Origin: Agromyces bracchium
GTDB taxonomy: Bacteria > Actinomycetota > Actinomycetes > Actinomycetales > Microbacteriaceae
DNA length: 64,000 nucleotides
Reading direction: 5' to 3'
Assembly (NCBI RefSeq): GCF_009709675.1
Contig: NZ_WMLB01000006.1
Location: 186,001 to 250,000, forward strand
The translations under genes and the position numbers were made by a program. Position 1 is the stretch's first letter. Every line of letters begins with the position of its first letter. Below are positions 23,618 to 32,411 of the stretch, piece by piece. The notes below the pieces were generated by a model. That model was not told where the DNA came from. It saw only the letters and a list, made by a program, of their open reading frames with translations, and did no database searches.

Positions 23618-25309
23618 CTACAGGAACCGGGCGTACGCCCCGACGGTGAGGAACGTCGGGAACTCGGGCTCGAGCGCGACGGACCGGAACACCGAGATGG
23701 CATCGTCGAACCGGTCGCCCTCGAAGCGGGGCAGGTCGGCCACGGCGGCCGCCATGATCCGCACGATCGACGTCTGGTCGATGCGCGTGCCCTCGGCGGT
23801 GACCGTGTTGTCGTGCAGCCACTGCCACACCTGCGAGCGCGAGATCTCCGCGGTCGCGGCGTCCTCCATCAGGTTGTCGATCGCCGCGGCACCGGTCCCT
23901 CGGAGCCACGACTCGATGTACCGGATGCAGATCGAGACGTTGTCGTACACGCCCGCCTCGGTGACCTCGCCGCCGACCGACGGGATGTCGAGCAGCTGCG
24001 CGGCGGTGACCTGCACGTCCTCGCGGAGGCGGTCGACCTGGTTCGGCCGGTCGCCGAGCACCGCGTCGAACTCGGCGCGGGCCGTCGGGATGAGGTCGGG
24101 GTGCGCGACCCAGGTTCCGTCGAACCCGTCGCCCGCCTCGCGGCGCTTGTCGGCCGAGACCGCGGCGAGCGCGCGCTCGGTGACCTCGGGGTCGCGGCGG
24201 TTCGGGATGAACGCGCTCATGCCGCCGATGGCGTGCGCGCCGCGCTGGTGGCACGTCGAGACGAGCAACTCGGTGTACGCCCGCATGAACGGCACCGTCA
24301 TGGTGATCGACTTGCGGTCGGGCATGACCCAGCGGCGGCCGCGCGAGCGGAACGTCTTCACGATCGAGAAGATGTAGTCCCAGCGCCCGGCGTTGAGGCC
24401 GGCGCAGTGGTCGCGCAGCTCGTAGAGGATCTCCTCCATCTGGAACGCGGCCTGGATGGTCTCGATCAGCACGGTCGCGCGGATGGTGCCGTGCGGGATG
24501 CCGATCTCCTGCTCCGCGAACGTGAAGATGTCGTTCCAGAGCTTCGCCTCGCGGTGCGACTCGAGCTTCGGCAGGTAGAAGTACGGGCCGCGCCCGCCCT
24601 CGATGAGGGCCTTCGCGTTGTGGAAGAAGTAGAGCCCGAAGTCGACGAGCGAGCCGGAGGCGTGCATCGCGCGCCCTGCCCGGTCGTGGAACCTCAGGTG
24701 CTTCTCGACCAGGTGCCAGCCGCGCGGCCGGAACACGATGGTGGGCGTCTCGGTCGCGGTGACGCGGTACTCCCTGCCCTCGGGGCTCGTGTACTCGAGC
24801 TCGCCGCGCAGGAAGTCGAAGAGCGACAGCTGCCCCTCGACGACGTTCGCCCAGGTGGGGCTCGTCGCGTCCTCGTGGTCGGCGAGCCACACCTTCGCGC
24901 CGGAGTTCAGCGCGTTGATCGCCATCTTCCGGTCGGTCGGGCCGGTGATCTCGACGCGGCGGTCCTCGAGGCCGGGGCCGGCGCCCGCGACGCGCCAGGT
25001 GCGGTCGTTGCGGATCCACTCGGTCTCGGGGAGGAACTTCGGGTCGCGGCCGTTCGCCGCGTCGACCCGGGTCTGCAGGCGGACGGCGAGCAGCTCGTGC
25101 CGCGTGTGCGCGAACCGGTCGTGCAGCCTCGCGAGGAACGCGAGCGCCTCGGGCGTCAGGATCTCGTCGTACCGCTCACCGAGCGGCGCGGTGACCTCGA
25201 GGTGCGGCTGCACCGTCTGGAAGCTGCCGGCCGCCGGCTTCGGCTCGGGCGTGGTGGGCTCGGTGCGAGCGGATGCCGCGGCATCCGTCCGCTCGATGGT
25301 GATGGTCAT
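23618..25309 (-). CDS. aceB: Malate synthase A
   Basis: 563 residues, the usual length of malate synthase A. Clear motifs are TEWIRNDRTWRVA, GPTDRKMAINALNSGAKVW, LADHEDATSPTWANV, RPRGWHLVEKHL, LPKLESHREAKLWND, TIRATVLIETIQAAFQMEEI (catalytic acid region) and GGMSAFIPNRRDPE. It condenses glyoxylate with acetyl-CoA to malate, the second step of the glyoxylate shunt. It follows aceA on the same strand after 114 bp that contain a double dispersed repeat. Expression is probably controlled together with aceA, possibly by the RamB-like regulator at 43450. Confidence 0.97.
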   Translation of the reverse strand: MTITIERTDAAASARTEPTTPEPKPAAGSFQTVQPHLEVTAPLGERYDEILTPEALAFLARLHDRFAHTRHELLAVRLQTRVDAANGRDPKFLPETEWIRNDRTWRVAGAGPGLEDRRVEITGPTDRKMAINALNSGAKVWLADHEDATSPTWANVVEGQLSLFDFLRGELEYTSPEGREYRVTATETPTIVFRPRGWHLVEKHLRFHDRAGRAMHASGSLVDFGLYFFHNAKALIEGGRGPYFYLPKLESHREAKLWNDIFTFAEQEIGIPHGTIRATVLIETIQAAFQMEEILYELRDHCAGLNAGRWDYIFSIVKTFRSRGRRWVMPDRKSITMTVPFMRAYTELLVSTCHQRGAHAIGGMSAFIPNRRDPEVTERALAAVSADKRREAGDGFDGTWVAHPDLIPTARAEFDAVLGDRPNQVDRLREDVQVTAAQLLDIPSVGGEVTEAGVYDNVSICIRYIESWLRGTGAAAIDNLMEDAATAEISRSQVWQWLHDNTVTAEGTRIDQTSIVRIMAAAVADLPRFEGDRFDDAISVFRSVALEPEFPTFLTVGAYARFL

Positions 25310-25334
25310 GATCTCGTCTCCTTCGGTGCGACCC

Positions 25335-25415
25335 CGGTGGTCGAGTAGGCCCGTCAGGGCCGTATCGAGACCGGTGGAGGGTCTCGGTACGCGCTTCGCG
25401 CTACTCGACCAGCGG
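25335..25415. repeat. Double dispersed inverted repeat between aceA and aceB, copy 2
   Basis: Two head-to-head elements: CCGGTGGTCGAGTAGGCC...CGTATCGAGACCGG (25335-25375) and GTCTCGGTACGCGC...CTACTCGACCAGCGG (25381-25415). They can fold into one long hairpin in the aceA-aceB gap. Confidence 0.75.
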
Positions 25416-25423
25416 GATCGGAA

Positions 25424-26749
25424 TCAGTGCTGGAACTGCTCTTCCTCGGTCGATCCGACGAGGGCGAGGGTCGCGCTGTTGGGGTTCAGCGCCGTGGCGA
25501 TCTGGTCGAAGTAGCCGGTGCCGACCTCGCGCTGGTGGCGCGTGGCGGTGTAGCCGTCGGCCTCGGAGGCGAACTCGGCCTCCTGCAGCTTGACGTACGC
25601 GGACATGTGGCGCTCGTTGTAGTCCTTGGCGAGCGTGAACATGCCGTGGTTCAGGGAGTGGAAGCCCGCCAGGGTGATGAACTGGAACGCGTACCCCATG
25701 GCGGCGAGCTCGCGCTGGAACTTCGCGATCTGGTCGTCGTCGAGGTGGCGCTTCCAGTTGAACGACGGCGAGCAGTTGTACGAGAGGCGCTTGCCCGGGA
25801 ACTTCGCGTGCACGGCCTCGGCGAACCGGCGGGCGAGGTCGAGGTCGGGCTCGGCCGACTCGACCCACAGCAGGTCGGCGTACTCGGCGTACGCGAGGCC
25901 GCGGGCGATGACCGGCTCGATGCCGTTCTGCACGTTGTAGAAGCCCTCGGCGGTGCGCTCGCCCGTGACGAACGGCTGGTCGCGTTCGTCGTGGTCGCTG
26001 GTCAGCAGGGTCGCGGCGAGCGCGTCGGTGCGGGCGATGATGATGCTCGGCACGCCGGCGACATCCGCCGCCATGCGGGCCGCGTTGATGGTGCGGATGT
26101 GCTGGCCGGTCGGCACGAGCACCTTGCCGCCCATGTGGCCGCACTTCTTCTCGCTCGCGAGCTGGTCCTCCCAGTGCACGCCGGCCGCGCCGGCCTCGAT
26201 CATCTGGTGCATGAGCTCGTAGGCGTTCAGCGGCCCGCCGAATCCGGCCTCGGCGTCGGCGACGATCGGCGCCATCCAGTCGCGGTCGTCGGTGCCCTGC
26301 TCGACCTGGCCGGCGCGCAGCAGCGCGTTGTTGATGCGGCGCACCACGGCCGGCACCGAGTTCGCGGGGTAGAGCGACTGGTCGGGGTAGGTCTGGCCCG
26401 ACAGGTTCGCGTCGGCGGCGACCTGCCAGCCGGAGAGGTAGATGGCCTTGAGGCCCGCCCGCACCTGCTGCACGGCCTGGTTGCCGGTCAGGGCGCCGAG
26501 CGCGGCAGACCATTCCGGGTCCTCCATGCGCTCGAAGGCGGTGCCGGTGTTCTTCTGGATGTTCTCCCACAGCTTCTCGGCGCCGCGGCGGGCGAGCGTG
26601 CGCTCCTCGCGGACCGGGCCGCGGAGGGCGATGACGTCCTCGGCGGTGTAGTCGCGCTTGACGCCCTCCCAGCGGGGGTCGGCGTCCCACTCGAGCTGCA
26701 GCTCGGCGGCGGTCTGCGTCTGGTCGCCGGGGCGGTTCGTGGTGCTCAT
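25424..26749 (-). CDS. aceA: Isocitrate lyase
   Basis: 441 residues, actinobacterial type. The active-site loop KKCGHMGGK has the catalytic Cys203; other signatures are [42 protein letters not shown] and [15 protein letters not shown]. It splits isocitrate to succinate and glyoxylate for growth on acetate or fatty acids. ATG 26749 has AAGGAGC nine bases upstream. A 25-bp near-palindrome at 26890-26914, about 140 bp upstream, may be a regulator site. aceB follows on the same strand. Confidence 0.98.
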   Translation of the reverse strand: MSTTNRPGDQTQTAAELQLEWDADPRWEGVKRDYTAEDVIALRGPVREERTLARRGAEKLWENIQKNTGTAFERMEDPEWSAALGALTGNQAVQQVRAGLKAIYLSGWQVAADANLSGQTYPDQSLYPANSVPAVVRRINNALLRAGQVEQGTDDRDWMAPIVADAEAGFGGPLNAYELMHQMIEAGAAGVHWEDQLASEKKCGHMGGKVLVPTGQHIRTINAARMAADVAGVPSIIIARTDALAATLLTSDHDERDQPFVTGERTAEGFYNVQNGIEPVIARGLAYAEYADLLWVESAEPDLDLARRFAEAVHAKFPGKRLSYNCSPSFNWKRHLDDDQIAKFQRELAAMGYAFQFITLAGFHSLNHGMFTLAKDYNERHMSAYVKLQEAEFASEADGYTATRHQREVGTGYFDQIATALNPNSATLALVGSTEEEQFQH

Positions 26750-26889
26750 CGTGGTGCTCCTTCGGTGCAGCGTGCGGATGTCTCGTGGTGTCCGTCCGGC
26801 GCCTCCTGCGATGCCGTCCGGGGGTCTGTGGAACCATGCTGCGCGCCCCGCGAGGGGGTCGACCGACGAATCGGGGGGTGAACTTTCCC

Positions 26890-26914
26890 GGTTCTTCCGC
26901 GTCGCGGAACAACC
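26890..26914. promoter_or_regulatory. Near-palindrome in the aceA / membrane-protein divergent region
   Basis: GGTTCTTCCGC (26890-26900), a GTC centre and GCGGAACAACC (26904-26914) are complementary at 10 of 11 positions. It lies between divergent genes, so a terminator is unlikely and an operator is the better guess. TTCCG...CGGAA arms also occur at 43297-43308 upstream of the RamB-like gene. Confidence 0.4.
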
Positions 26915-26960
26915 GCGGGGCGGCCGGATGCCTCGACGCCGCCGGGGGCAGAATGAGCAC

Positions 26961-27383
26961 GTGGCGCACGACGACGGCCTCACCGACGACGAGCGTCGCC
27001 TCGAACGGCGACGGTCGCGGCTGGGCGTGCTCGGGGTGGCGCTCTTCGTCGGCGGGCCGGTGCTCGGCGCCGCGCTCGTCGTCGTCGGCGTGGTCGTGGC
27101 GCTCCGGGAGGACCCGCGGTGGGCGCTCGTCGCGGTCCTCGGCCTCGGCATCGTCTTCGGCGTGACGTTCGCCGGGCTGCGGCTGCTGACGCGGCTGGAG
27201 GCGGCGAGGTCGGCGATCGCGGCGACGGACGCCGACTCATCGACGGCGGCGCGGTTCGGTGGGCCGGAGGAGCCCGAGGCGCCCGAGTGGGCGGAGCGGC
27301 CCGAACGGGCGGAGCAGCCGGACGACGCGGCGGACGCTCAGTCCGACCCGGCCTCGCCGGGCCGCACGAGTCCCGATTCGTAG
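26961..27383 (+). CDS. Small two-helix membrane protein of unknown function
   Basis: 140 residues from GTG 26961, with GGGGG about 12 bases upstream. After a charged N-terminus rich in Arg/Asp/Glu come two hydrophobic helices ([20 protein letters not shown] and [20 protein letters not shown]), then an acidic Pro/Glu/Ala-rich tail. No family is recognised. It is divergent from aceA and its end overlaps the convergent response regulator by 46 bp, so the tail could be partly spurious. Confidence 0.6.
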   Translation: MAHDDGLTDDERRLERRRSRLGVLGVALFVGGPVLGAALVVVGVVVALREDPRWALVAVLGLGIVFGVTFAGLRLLTRLEAARSAIAATDADSSTAARFGGPEEPEAPEWAERPERAEQPDDAADAQSDPASPGRTSPDS

Positions 27384-28021
27384 GCAGCGACGACCGCCTG
27401 CACGCGATCGCGCACGCCGAGCTTGGCGAGCAGTCGCGTGACGTGCGCCTTCACGGTCGCCTCGCTGAGGAACAGCCGCTCGCCGACCTCCTGGTTCGAC
27501 ATGCCGCGGGCGATCAGCAGCCACACCTCGCGCTCGCGGGGCGTGAGGTCGGGCGCGGGATCGGCGCTCGCGCCGGGTTGCGGCGTCGCGAGGTAGCGCT
27601 CGATGAGGCGACGCGTGAGCGTCGGGGCGAGCAGCGCCTCGCCCCGCGCGACCGTGCGGACCGCGTCGACGAGGCGCTCCGGCGGCGCGTCCTTCAGCAG
27701 GAAGCCCGCAGCACCCGCGCGGAGCGCGCGGTAGACGTACTCGTCGAGGTCGAAGGTCGTGAGGACGAGGACGCGCGGCGCACCGGGGTCCGCGGTGAGC
27801 CGCGCCGTCGCCTCGATGCCGTCGAGGCCCGGCATCCGGATGTCCATGAGCACCACGTCCGGACGGAGGCGGCGTGCGGCCTCGAGCGCATCGAGCCCGT
27901 CGCCCGCCTCGCCGACGACCTCGAGGTCGGCGGCCTCCAGCAGGCCCACGATGCCCGACCGGACGAGCGCATGGTCGTCGGCGACGAGCACTCGCGGCGC
28001 CGAACCGCTGCCGGCGCTCAC
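27338..28021 (-). CDS. NarL/LuxR family response regulator
   Basis: 227 residues. The receiver domain has RVLVADDHALVRSG (acidic pocket), VVLMDIRMPGLDG with the phospho-acceptor Asp, VLVLTTFD and FLLKDAPPE with the conserved Lys. The C-terminal LuxR helix-turn-helix contains LTPREREVWLLIARGMSNQE followed by LFLSEATVKAHVTRLLAKLG. GTG 28021 overlaps the stop of the histidine kinase by 4 bp, so the pair is translationally coupled and must be cognate. Confidence 0.95.
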   Translation of the reverse strand: MSAGSGSAPRVLVADDHALVRSGIVGLLEAADLEVVGEAGDGLDALEAARRLRPDVVLMDIRMPGLDGIEATARLTADPGAPRVLVLTTFDLDEYVYRALRAGAAGFLLKDAPPERLVDAVRTVARGEALLAPTLTRRLIERYLATPQPGASADPAPDLTPREREVWLLIARGMSNQEVGERLFLSEATVKAHVTRLLAKLGVRDRVQAVVAAYESGLVRPGEAGSD

Positions 28022-29280
28022 GCGACATCCTCCACCGGGAGCACGGCGCGCACGCGCCATCCGCCCGACTCGGTCGGCCCGGCGGTGAGCGTGCCGCCGT
28101 ACACGCGGACGCGCTCGCCCATGCCGGGCAGCCCGCGGCCGCTTCCGCGTTCGGCGCCCGCCGACCTGACCGCGCCCGGCGTGACCGAATCGCGGGCCGG
28201 GCCGTTCACGACCTCGACCTCCGCGGTCCGGTCGCCGCGGTGCACCCGCACCTCGACCGGCGCACCGGGCGCATGCTTCCGGACGTTCGTCAGCGACTCC
28301 TGCACGATCCGGTGGACGGCGAGCGCGAGACCGTCCGGCAGGTCGATCGCCGCCTCGTCGACGTCGAGCAGGCAGGGGTGCCCGGCCGCCTCGGTCTCGG
28401 CGACGAGTGCCGCGAGCGCTGAGAGTCCGGGCTGCGGCGCGTAGGCCGCGCCGTCCTCGTGCAGCACGTCGAGGAGGTGCCGCATCTCGCCGAGCGCCTC
28501 CTGCGCCGTACGGCGCGTGAGCTGCAGGTGGTGTCGCGCGCGCTCGAGGTCTCGGTCGAGGAACTGCTCGGCGGCGCCCGCCTGCAGCGAGACGATCGAG
28601 AGCGCGTGCGCCACGACGTCGTGCAGCTCGCGGGCGATGCGGGCGCGTTCGGAGGCCACGGCGTCGGCCGCGAGGCGGTCGGAACTGTCACGGGTGCGCT
28701 GGAGCGTGATCGCTCGGTGGCGCACGATCCGCCCGGCCGCCCAGGTCGCGCCGACGAAGAACACGAGGAAGACCGTGCCCGCGGTCTCGATGCCCGGCGA
28801 GCCGAAGTAGCCGAGCGCGTGGGCGGCGAGCATCGCCGCGATGGGCACGAGTCCGAGGAGGGCGGCGAGCCACCAGGTGGGGACGCGCTCGGCCACGGTG
28901 TAGGCCGCGACGAGCAGGCTCGGGAAGGGGTTGAACGTGGCGTCCGCTCCGGCGAGCGCGGCGTGGGCGACGAGCGCGCCGGCGACCACGAGCATCACGG
29001 TCGCCGGGAAGCGGCGGCGGACGACGAGCGGTGCCGAGACGGCGAGCGCGAAGCCGAGCTGCGCGAGCGGGTTGGAGGAGGGCACGAGCAGCGCCTCGAG
29101 CGACGCCCACATCGCGATGCCGCCCGCGATCGCGAGGTCGAGCGGGGTGGTCCAGCGACGCCATCCGCGTACTGCGGCGGTCAGCCGGCCGACTGGGACC
29201 GGGCGCCGGCGGGCGCCGCCGGCGCCTGCATCGGCGGCTCGCGAGGGCGCGCCCGCGGCGGAGGTCTGTTCGGTCGGCAC
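28018..29280 (-). CDS. Two-component sensor histidine kinase (HisKA_3)
   Basis: 420 residues. An N-terminal Arg-rich tail is followed by about five membrane helices with little extracellular sequence, then the dimerisation motif RARIARELHDVVAHALSIVS with the phospho-accepting His, and an ATPase domain ending GRGLPGMGERVRVYGGTL. This is the DesK/NarX-like kinase class common in actinobacteria. The stimulus is probably sensed inside the membrane. It is encoded upstream of and overlapping its response regulator. Confidence 0.94.
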   Translation of the reverse strand: MPTEQTSAAGAPSRAADAGAGGARRRPVPVGRLTAAVRGWRRWTTPLDLAIAGGIAMWASLEALLVPSSNPLAQLGFALAVSAPLVVRRRFPATVMLVVAGALVAHAALAGADATFNPFPSLLVAAYTVAERVPTWWLAALLGLVPIAAMLAAHALGYFGSPGIETAGTVFLVFFVGATWAAGRIVRHRAITLQRTRDSSDRLAADAVASERARIARELHDVVAHALSIVSLQAGAAEQFLDRDLERARHHLQLTRRTAQEALGEMRHLLDVLHEDGAAYAPQPGLSALAALVAETEAAGHPCLLDVDEAAIDLPDGLALAVHRIVQESLTNVRKHAPGAPVEVRVHRGDRTAEVEVVNGPARDSVTPGAVRSAGAERGSGRGLPGMGERVRVYGGTLTAGPTESGGWRVRAVLPVEDVA

Positions 29281-29488
29281 GCGTCGATGCTACGGGCGGG
29301 GCGCCCGCCGGCGACAGCGACGAAGGTCGGCATTCCGGTCGTCCGAGGTCGCGGGTCGGGGCCGACCCGGGGTGCGTCGAGGACGCGACCCGCGTCGCGG
29401 CATCCGTCGACGACCGGCCGATGCCGGGCCGCGTCGGCCGTTCGTACCTTCGGAACGTCACCGACCGAATCGACCGAAAGGCCACGCC

Positions 29489-30160
29489 ATGACCCCCACC
29501 TCCGACCCCGTGCTCGACGCCCGGGCCCGCGCCGCCGAGTTCGCGGCCGGATCGACCCCGACCCGCGAGTCGCACCCGTCGACGACGCGTGCGTACCCCC
29601 GGCCCGGCCGCCTCATCGGCCGCGTGAGCGCCCGCCTCGCGGGCATCGCCGCCGTCACCGCCGGCGCCCTCTCCATCGTGATCGGCGTGCTCCAGTTCCT
29701 CTTCCCGCAGGACGAGGACCCCACGATCGACCCGCGCACCCGCGTGATCCTCGCGATGTTCACGATCAGCCTCTGGGCCCTCGCGGTGCTCTTCGTCGGG
29801 CTGGCCCGGTACGCCCGTTCGAGCTGGGGCGCGATCACCGCGGCGACGGGCACGGTGCTGCTGACCATCGGCACCATCACGAGCGCCGTGAACGGCATCG
29901 ACCTGGAGTTCTTCCCCGCGGTCGCCATGGTCGCCAACGCCATGTGGCTCGTCGGCGCGATCGCGCTGTGCGTCTCCCTGGTGCGCGCGAAGCGCGTGTC
30001 GCTGTGGCTCGCCCTGCCGATCCCGTTCCTGCAGGTCCCGCTGCTCTTCCTCTCGCAGGTCGGCGGCGGCGTTCCCGCGGGCGCGTTCCTGCTGATCCTC
30101 GGCGGCGTCCTCGTCACCGGCCGGATCGAAGGGCGGGCGCGTCGACTCGCCGCGCACTGA
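29489..30160 (+). CDS. Multi-pass membrane protein of unknown function
   Basis: 223 residues. A 45-residue soluble N-terminus precedes about six hydrophobic helices, beginning LAGIAAVTAGALSIVIGVLQ, with short polar loops. No family is recognised with certainty. ATG 29489 follows CGAAAGG. It is divergent from the histidine kinase operon 208 bp away and may be a target of that system, though nothing in the sequence proves it. Confidence 0.75.
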   Translation: MTPTSDPVLDARARAAEFAAGSTPTRESHPSTTRAYPRPGRLIGRVSARLAGIAAVTAGALSIVIGVLQFLFPQDEDPTIDPRTRVILAMFTISLWALAVLFVGLARYARSSWGAITAATGTVLLTIGTITSAVNGIDLEFFPAVAMVANAMWLVGAIALCVSLVRAKRVSLWLALPIPFLQVPLLFLSQVGGGVPAGAFLLILGGVLVTGRIEGRARRLAAH

Positions 30161-30279
30161 CGCCTCGCCCAGGCCTCGGCCCGCGGCATCCGTCACCCCT
30201 GATCGGGGCGAATGCCGCGGGCCGAAATCGTCTCGTGCGTTCGGACGACGCACCGCTCGCGCCCGACCGCGACCGGTGA

Positions 30280-30315
30280 TACCTTGTGCTGCAAGGTACC
30301 TTGTACTGCGAGGTA
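30280..30315. promoter_or_regulatory. Tandem PadR-type operators
   Basis: Two 19-bp palindromes, TACCTTGTGCTGCAAGGTA (30280-30298) and TACCTTGTACTGCGAGGTA (30297-30315), share a TA so their centres are 17 bp apart. They lie 41 bp before the PadR start and are a textbook autoregulatory arrangement. Confidence 0.7.
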
Positions 30316-30355
30316 TCCGCCGGAGCACCGACCGGCACGCGAGACGGAGGCACTC

Positions 30356-30727
30356 ATGCGCATCGGGAAGGACCTCGTGGCCGCCGCAGCCACGCCGGTC
30401 GTGCTCGGCATCCTCGCCGAGGGCGAGTCGTACGGCTACGCGATCCTGCAGCGGATCTCGGAGCTCTCGGGCGGCGAGCTCGAGTGGAGCGACGGCATGC
30501 TCTACCCGCTGCTGCACCGGCTCGAGCGGCTCGGCCACGTCGAGTCGGAGTGGGGCGCCTCGCCCACGGGTCGGCCCCGCAAGCACTACCGGCTGAGTTC
30601 GCAGGGCGCGGCCACGCTCGCCGAGCAGCGACGCCAGTGGGACGTCGTCGGCGACGTGCTCGCGAAGGTCTGGCCCGACGGCCCGGGCGGCGGCGGCTCC
30701 GCCCGACTCGCGCTCGGGGGTGCCTGA
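30356..30727 (+). CDS. PadR family transcriptional regulator
   Basis: 123 residues. The winged helix is seen in TPVVLGILAEGESYGYAILQ, LEWSDGMLYPLLHRLERLG and GRPRKHYRLSSQGAATLAEQ. PadR proteins repress an adjacent membrane-protein operon until a ligand binds. ATG 30356 has GGAGG eight bases upstream. Two tandem palindromes lie immediately upstream. The following membrane-protein gene begins 2 bp after its stop, so they form a bicistron. Confidence 0.94.
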   Translation: MRIGKDLVAAAATPVVLGILAEGESYGYAILQRISELSGGELEWSDGMLYPLLHRLERLGHVESEWGASPTGRPRKHYRLSSQGAATLAEQRRQWDVVGDVLAKVWPDGPGGGGSARLALGGA

Positions 30728-30728
30728 C

Positions 30729-32162
30729 ATGACGATCGACGATCGCCGTGAGCTCGACCGCCTCGTCGCATCCTGGCGCGAGTGGCTCGAACGGCGCGAC
30801 GCGCTCAGCGCGCAGGACATCGACGAACTCGAAGGGCACCTGCTCGACCGCGTGGACTCGCTCCGCGCCGCGGGCCTCCACGACGACGAGGCCTTCCTCG
30901 TCGCGGTGAAGCGCCTCGGCGCGGTCGACGAGCTCTCGCGCGAGTACGCGCGGGTGCACTCCGAGCGGCTCTGGAAGCAGCTCGTGCTCGACGACGGCGC
31001 GAACGGAGACGGCCGCTCCGCGGCATCCGGCGACCGCGACGCGTCGGGCGCACCGACCTCGTTCCTCCGCCGCGCGAACGGCCTCGCGGTCGCGCTCGGA
31101 CTCGGCGTCGGCGCGGGCCTCGCGGTCAAGGTCGCCGACCTCGTCGGCGTCGACCCCACGTTCTTCCTCCGCAACGCCGCGATCCTCGTGCTGCCGTTCC
31201 TGGCAGCTTGGTTCGCGTGGCGGCACCGTCCGCCGATCGGCGCGCTCGCCGGCATCGCCGGGGCCTTCGCGCTCGCGGCCGTGGTGCTGAACGCCTACCC
31301 GTTCGGCCCGGGCGCGGGCACCGCCGCGTTCGCGACCGAGCCGTCGATGACCGAGCTGCTGGCGGCCGTCCACGCCGCCGTCGCGCTCTGGCTCGTCACC
31401 GGCGTCGCCTACGCCGCCGGCGACTGGCGGAGCAGCGACGCGCGCATGGACTTCGTCCGATTCAGCGGCGAGTGGGCGGTCTACTACCTGCTCATCGCGC
31501 TCGTCGGCGGCGGGCTCTCCGCCCTGACCATCGGCGTGTTCTCGACGATCGACGTCGAGGTGGCGTGGTTCTTCGACCAGTGGGTGCTGCCGTGCGCGAT
31601 CCCGGGTGCGGTCCTCGTCGCGGCGTGGCTCGTCGAGGCGAAGCAGCGCGTGATCGAGAACATCGCACCCGTCCTGACGAAGGTGTTCACGCCCCTGTTC
31701 GCGATCGTGGTCATCGCCCTCGTCGTCGCCGCGGCGCTGCAGTGGAACGTCGTGGACGCGGATCGGGAGCTCCTCATCGCGTTCGACCTCGTGCTCGTCG
31801 TCGTGCTGGCGCTGCTCGTCTACTCGTACTCGTCGCGAGACCCGATGCAGCCGGCCGGCTGGTTCGAGCGGATCCAGTTCGTCATGCTCGTGGGCGCGCT
31901 CATCGTGGACCTCGTGGTGCTCGTCGCGATGGTCGGCCGAACCGGCGAGTTCGGCTTCAGTGCGAACAAGACCGCCTCGCTCGGGCTGAACCTGATCCTG
32001 CTGGCGAACCTCGCGTGGGCCGCCTGGCTGCACCTCGGATTCCTCCGTGGGCGCACGCCGTTCCTGCGGCTCGAGCGCTGGCAGACCGCCTACCTCCCGG
32101 TTTACGTCGCCTGGTCCGCGGTGGTCGTGGTGGCGTTCCCGCCGCTGTTCGGGTTCGCGTAG
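30729..32162 (+). CDS. Permease prefix domain membrane protein (PadR partner)
   Basis: 477 residues. The first 95 residues form a soluble helical prefix (WREWLERRDALSAQDIDELE, LLDRVDSLRAAGLHDDEAF, VKRLGAVDELSREYARVHSE) typical of HAAS/permease-prefix domains that accompany PadR regulators. The rest is about ten hydrophobic helices resembling DUF4153-like proteins. ATG 30729 is favoured because GGGGG ends eight bases before it; GTG 30720 overlaps the PadR stop and is possible. Likely part of an envelope-stress or antibiotic-response bicistron; substrate unknown. Confidence 0.85.
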   Translation: MTIDDRRELDRLVASWREWLERRDALSAQDIDELEGHLLDRVDSLRAAGLHDDEAFLVAVKRLGAVDELSREYARVHSERLWKQLVLDDGANGDGRSAASGDRDASGAPTSFLRRANGLAVALGLGVGAGLAVKVADLVGVDPTFFLRNAAILVLPFLAAWFAWRHRPPIGALAGIAGAFALAAVVLNAYPFGPGAGTAAFATEPSMTELLAAVHAAVALWLVTGVAYAAGDWRSSDARMDFVRFSGEWAVYYLLIALVGGGLSALTIGVFSTIDVEVAWFFDQWVLPCAIPGAVLVAAWLVEAKQRVIENIAPVLTKVFTPLFAIVVIALVVAAALQWNVVDADRELLIAFDLVLVVVLALLVYSYSSRDPMQPAGWFERIQFVMLVGALIVDLVVLVAMVGRTGEFGFSANKTASLGLNLILLANLAWAAWLHLGFLRGRTPFLRLERWQTAYLPVYVAWSAVVVVAFPPLFGFA

Positions 32163-32339
32163 GGCATGGCCGGGCCGCATCCCGCATCGGCCCGGGCAGC
32201 GGCGAGCGGATGCCTCGTCGCCGCGTTTCGCCCGTATGACGAACCGGGGCTCGCCGTTTCACCCGCGTGACGATCGGCCGGACGATCTGTCGCGGGAACC
32301 GCCGTCGGCCGATGGTTCGTCCGGTTATCCACGTGTCCA

Positions 32340-32368
32340 TTGCACAGGCGTGCAACAGGGGTTTGAAT
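32340..32368 (+). promoter_or_regulatory. Pot operon promoter with TTGCACAGGCGTGCAA operator (site 1)
   Basis: The palindrome TTGCACAGGCGTGCAA (32340-32355) overlaps a -35 element TTGCAC, followed after 17 bp by TTGAAT (32363-32368). The same pattern TTGNNCANNNNTKCAA occurs at 47869 and 51956 in two other amine-related promoters. Confidence 0.55.
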
Positions 32369-32411
32369 GGCCGGACGCGACGCGGCGTCAGTGAACCGGA
32401 GGTGCCCACAG

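Noticed and set aside
26750-26889. Corynebacterium-type RamB box upstream of aceA
   Set aside because: A GAACTTT occurs near 26880 but the rest of the known 13-bp consensus is absent, so no RamB site is claimed.
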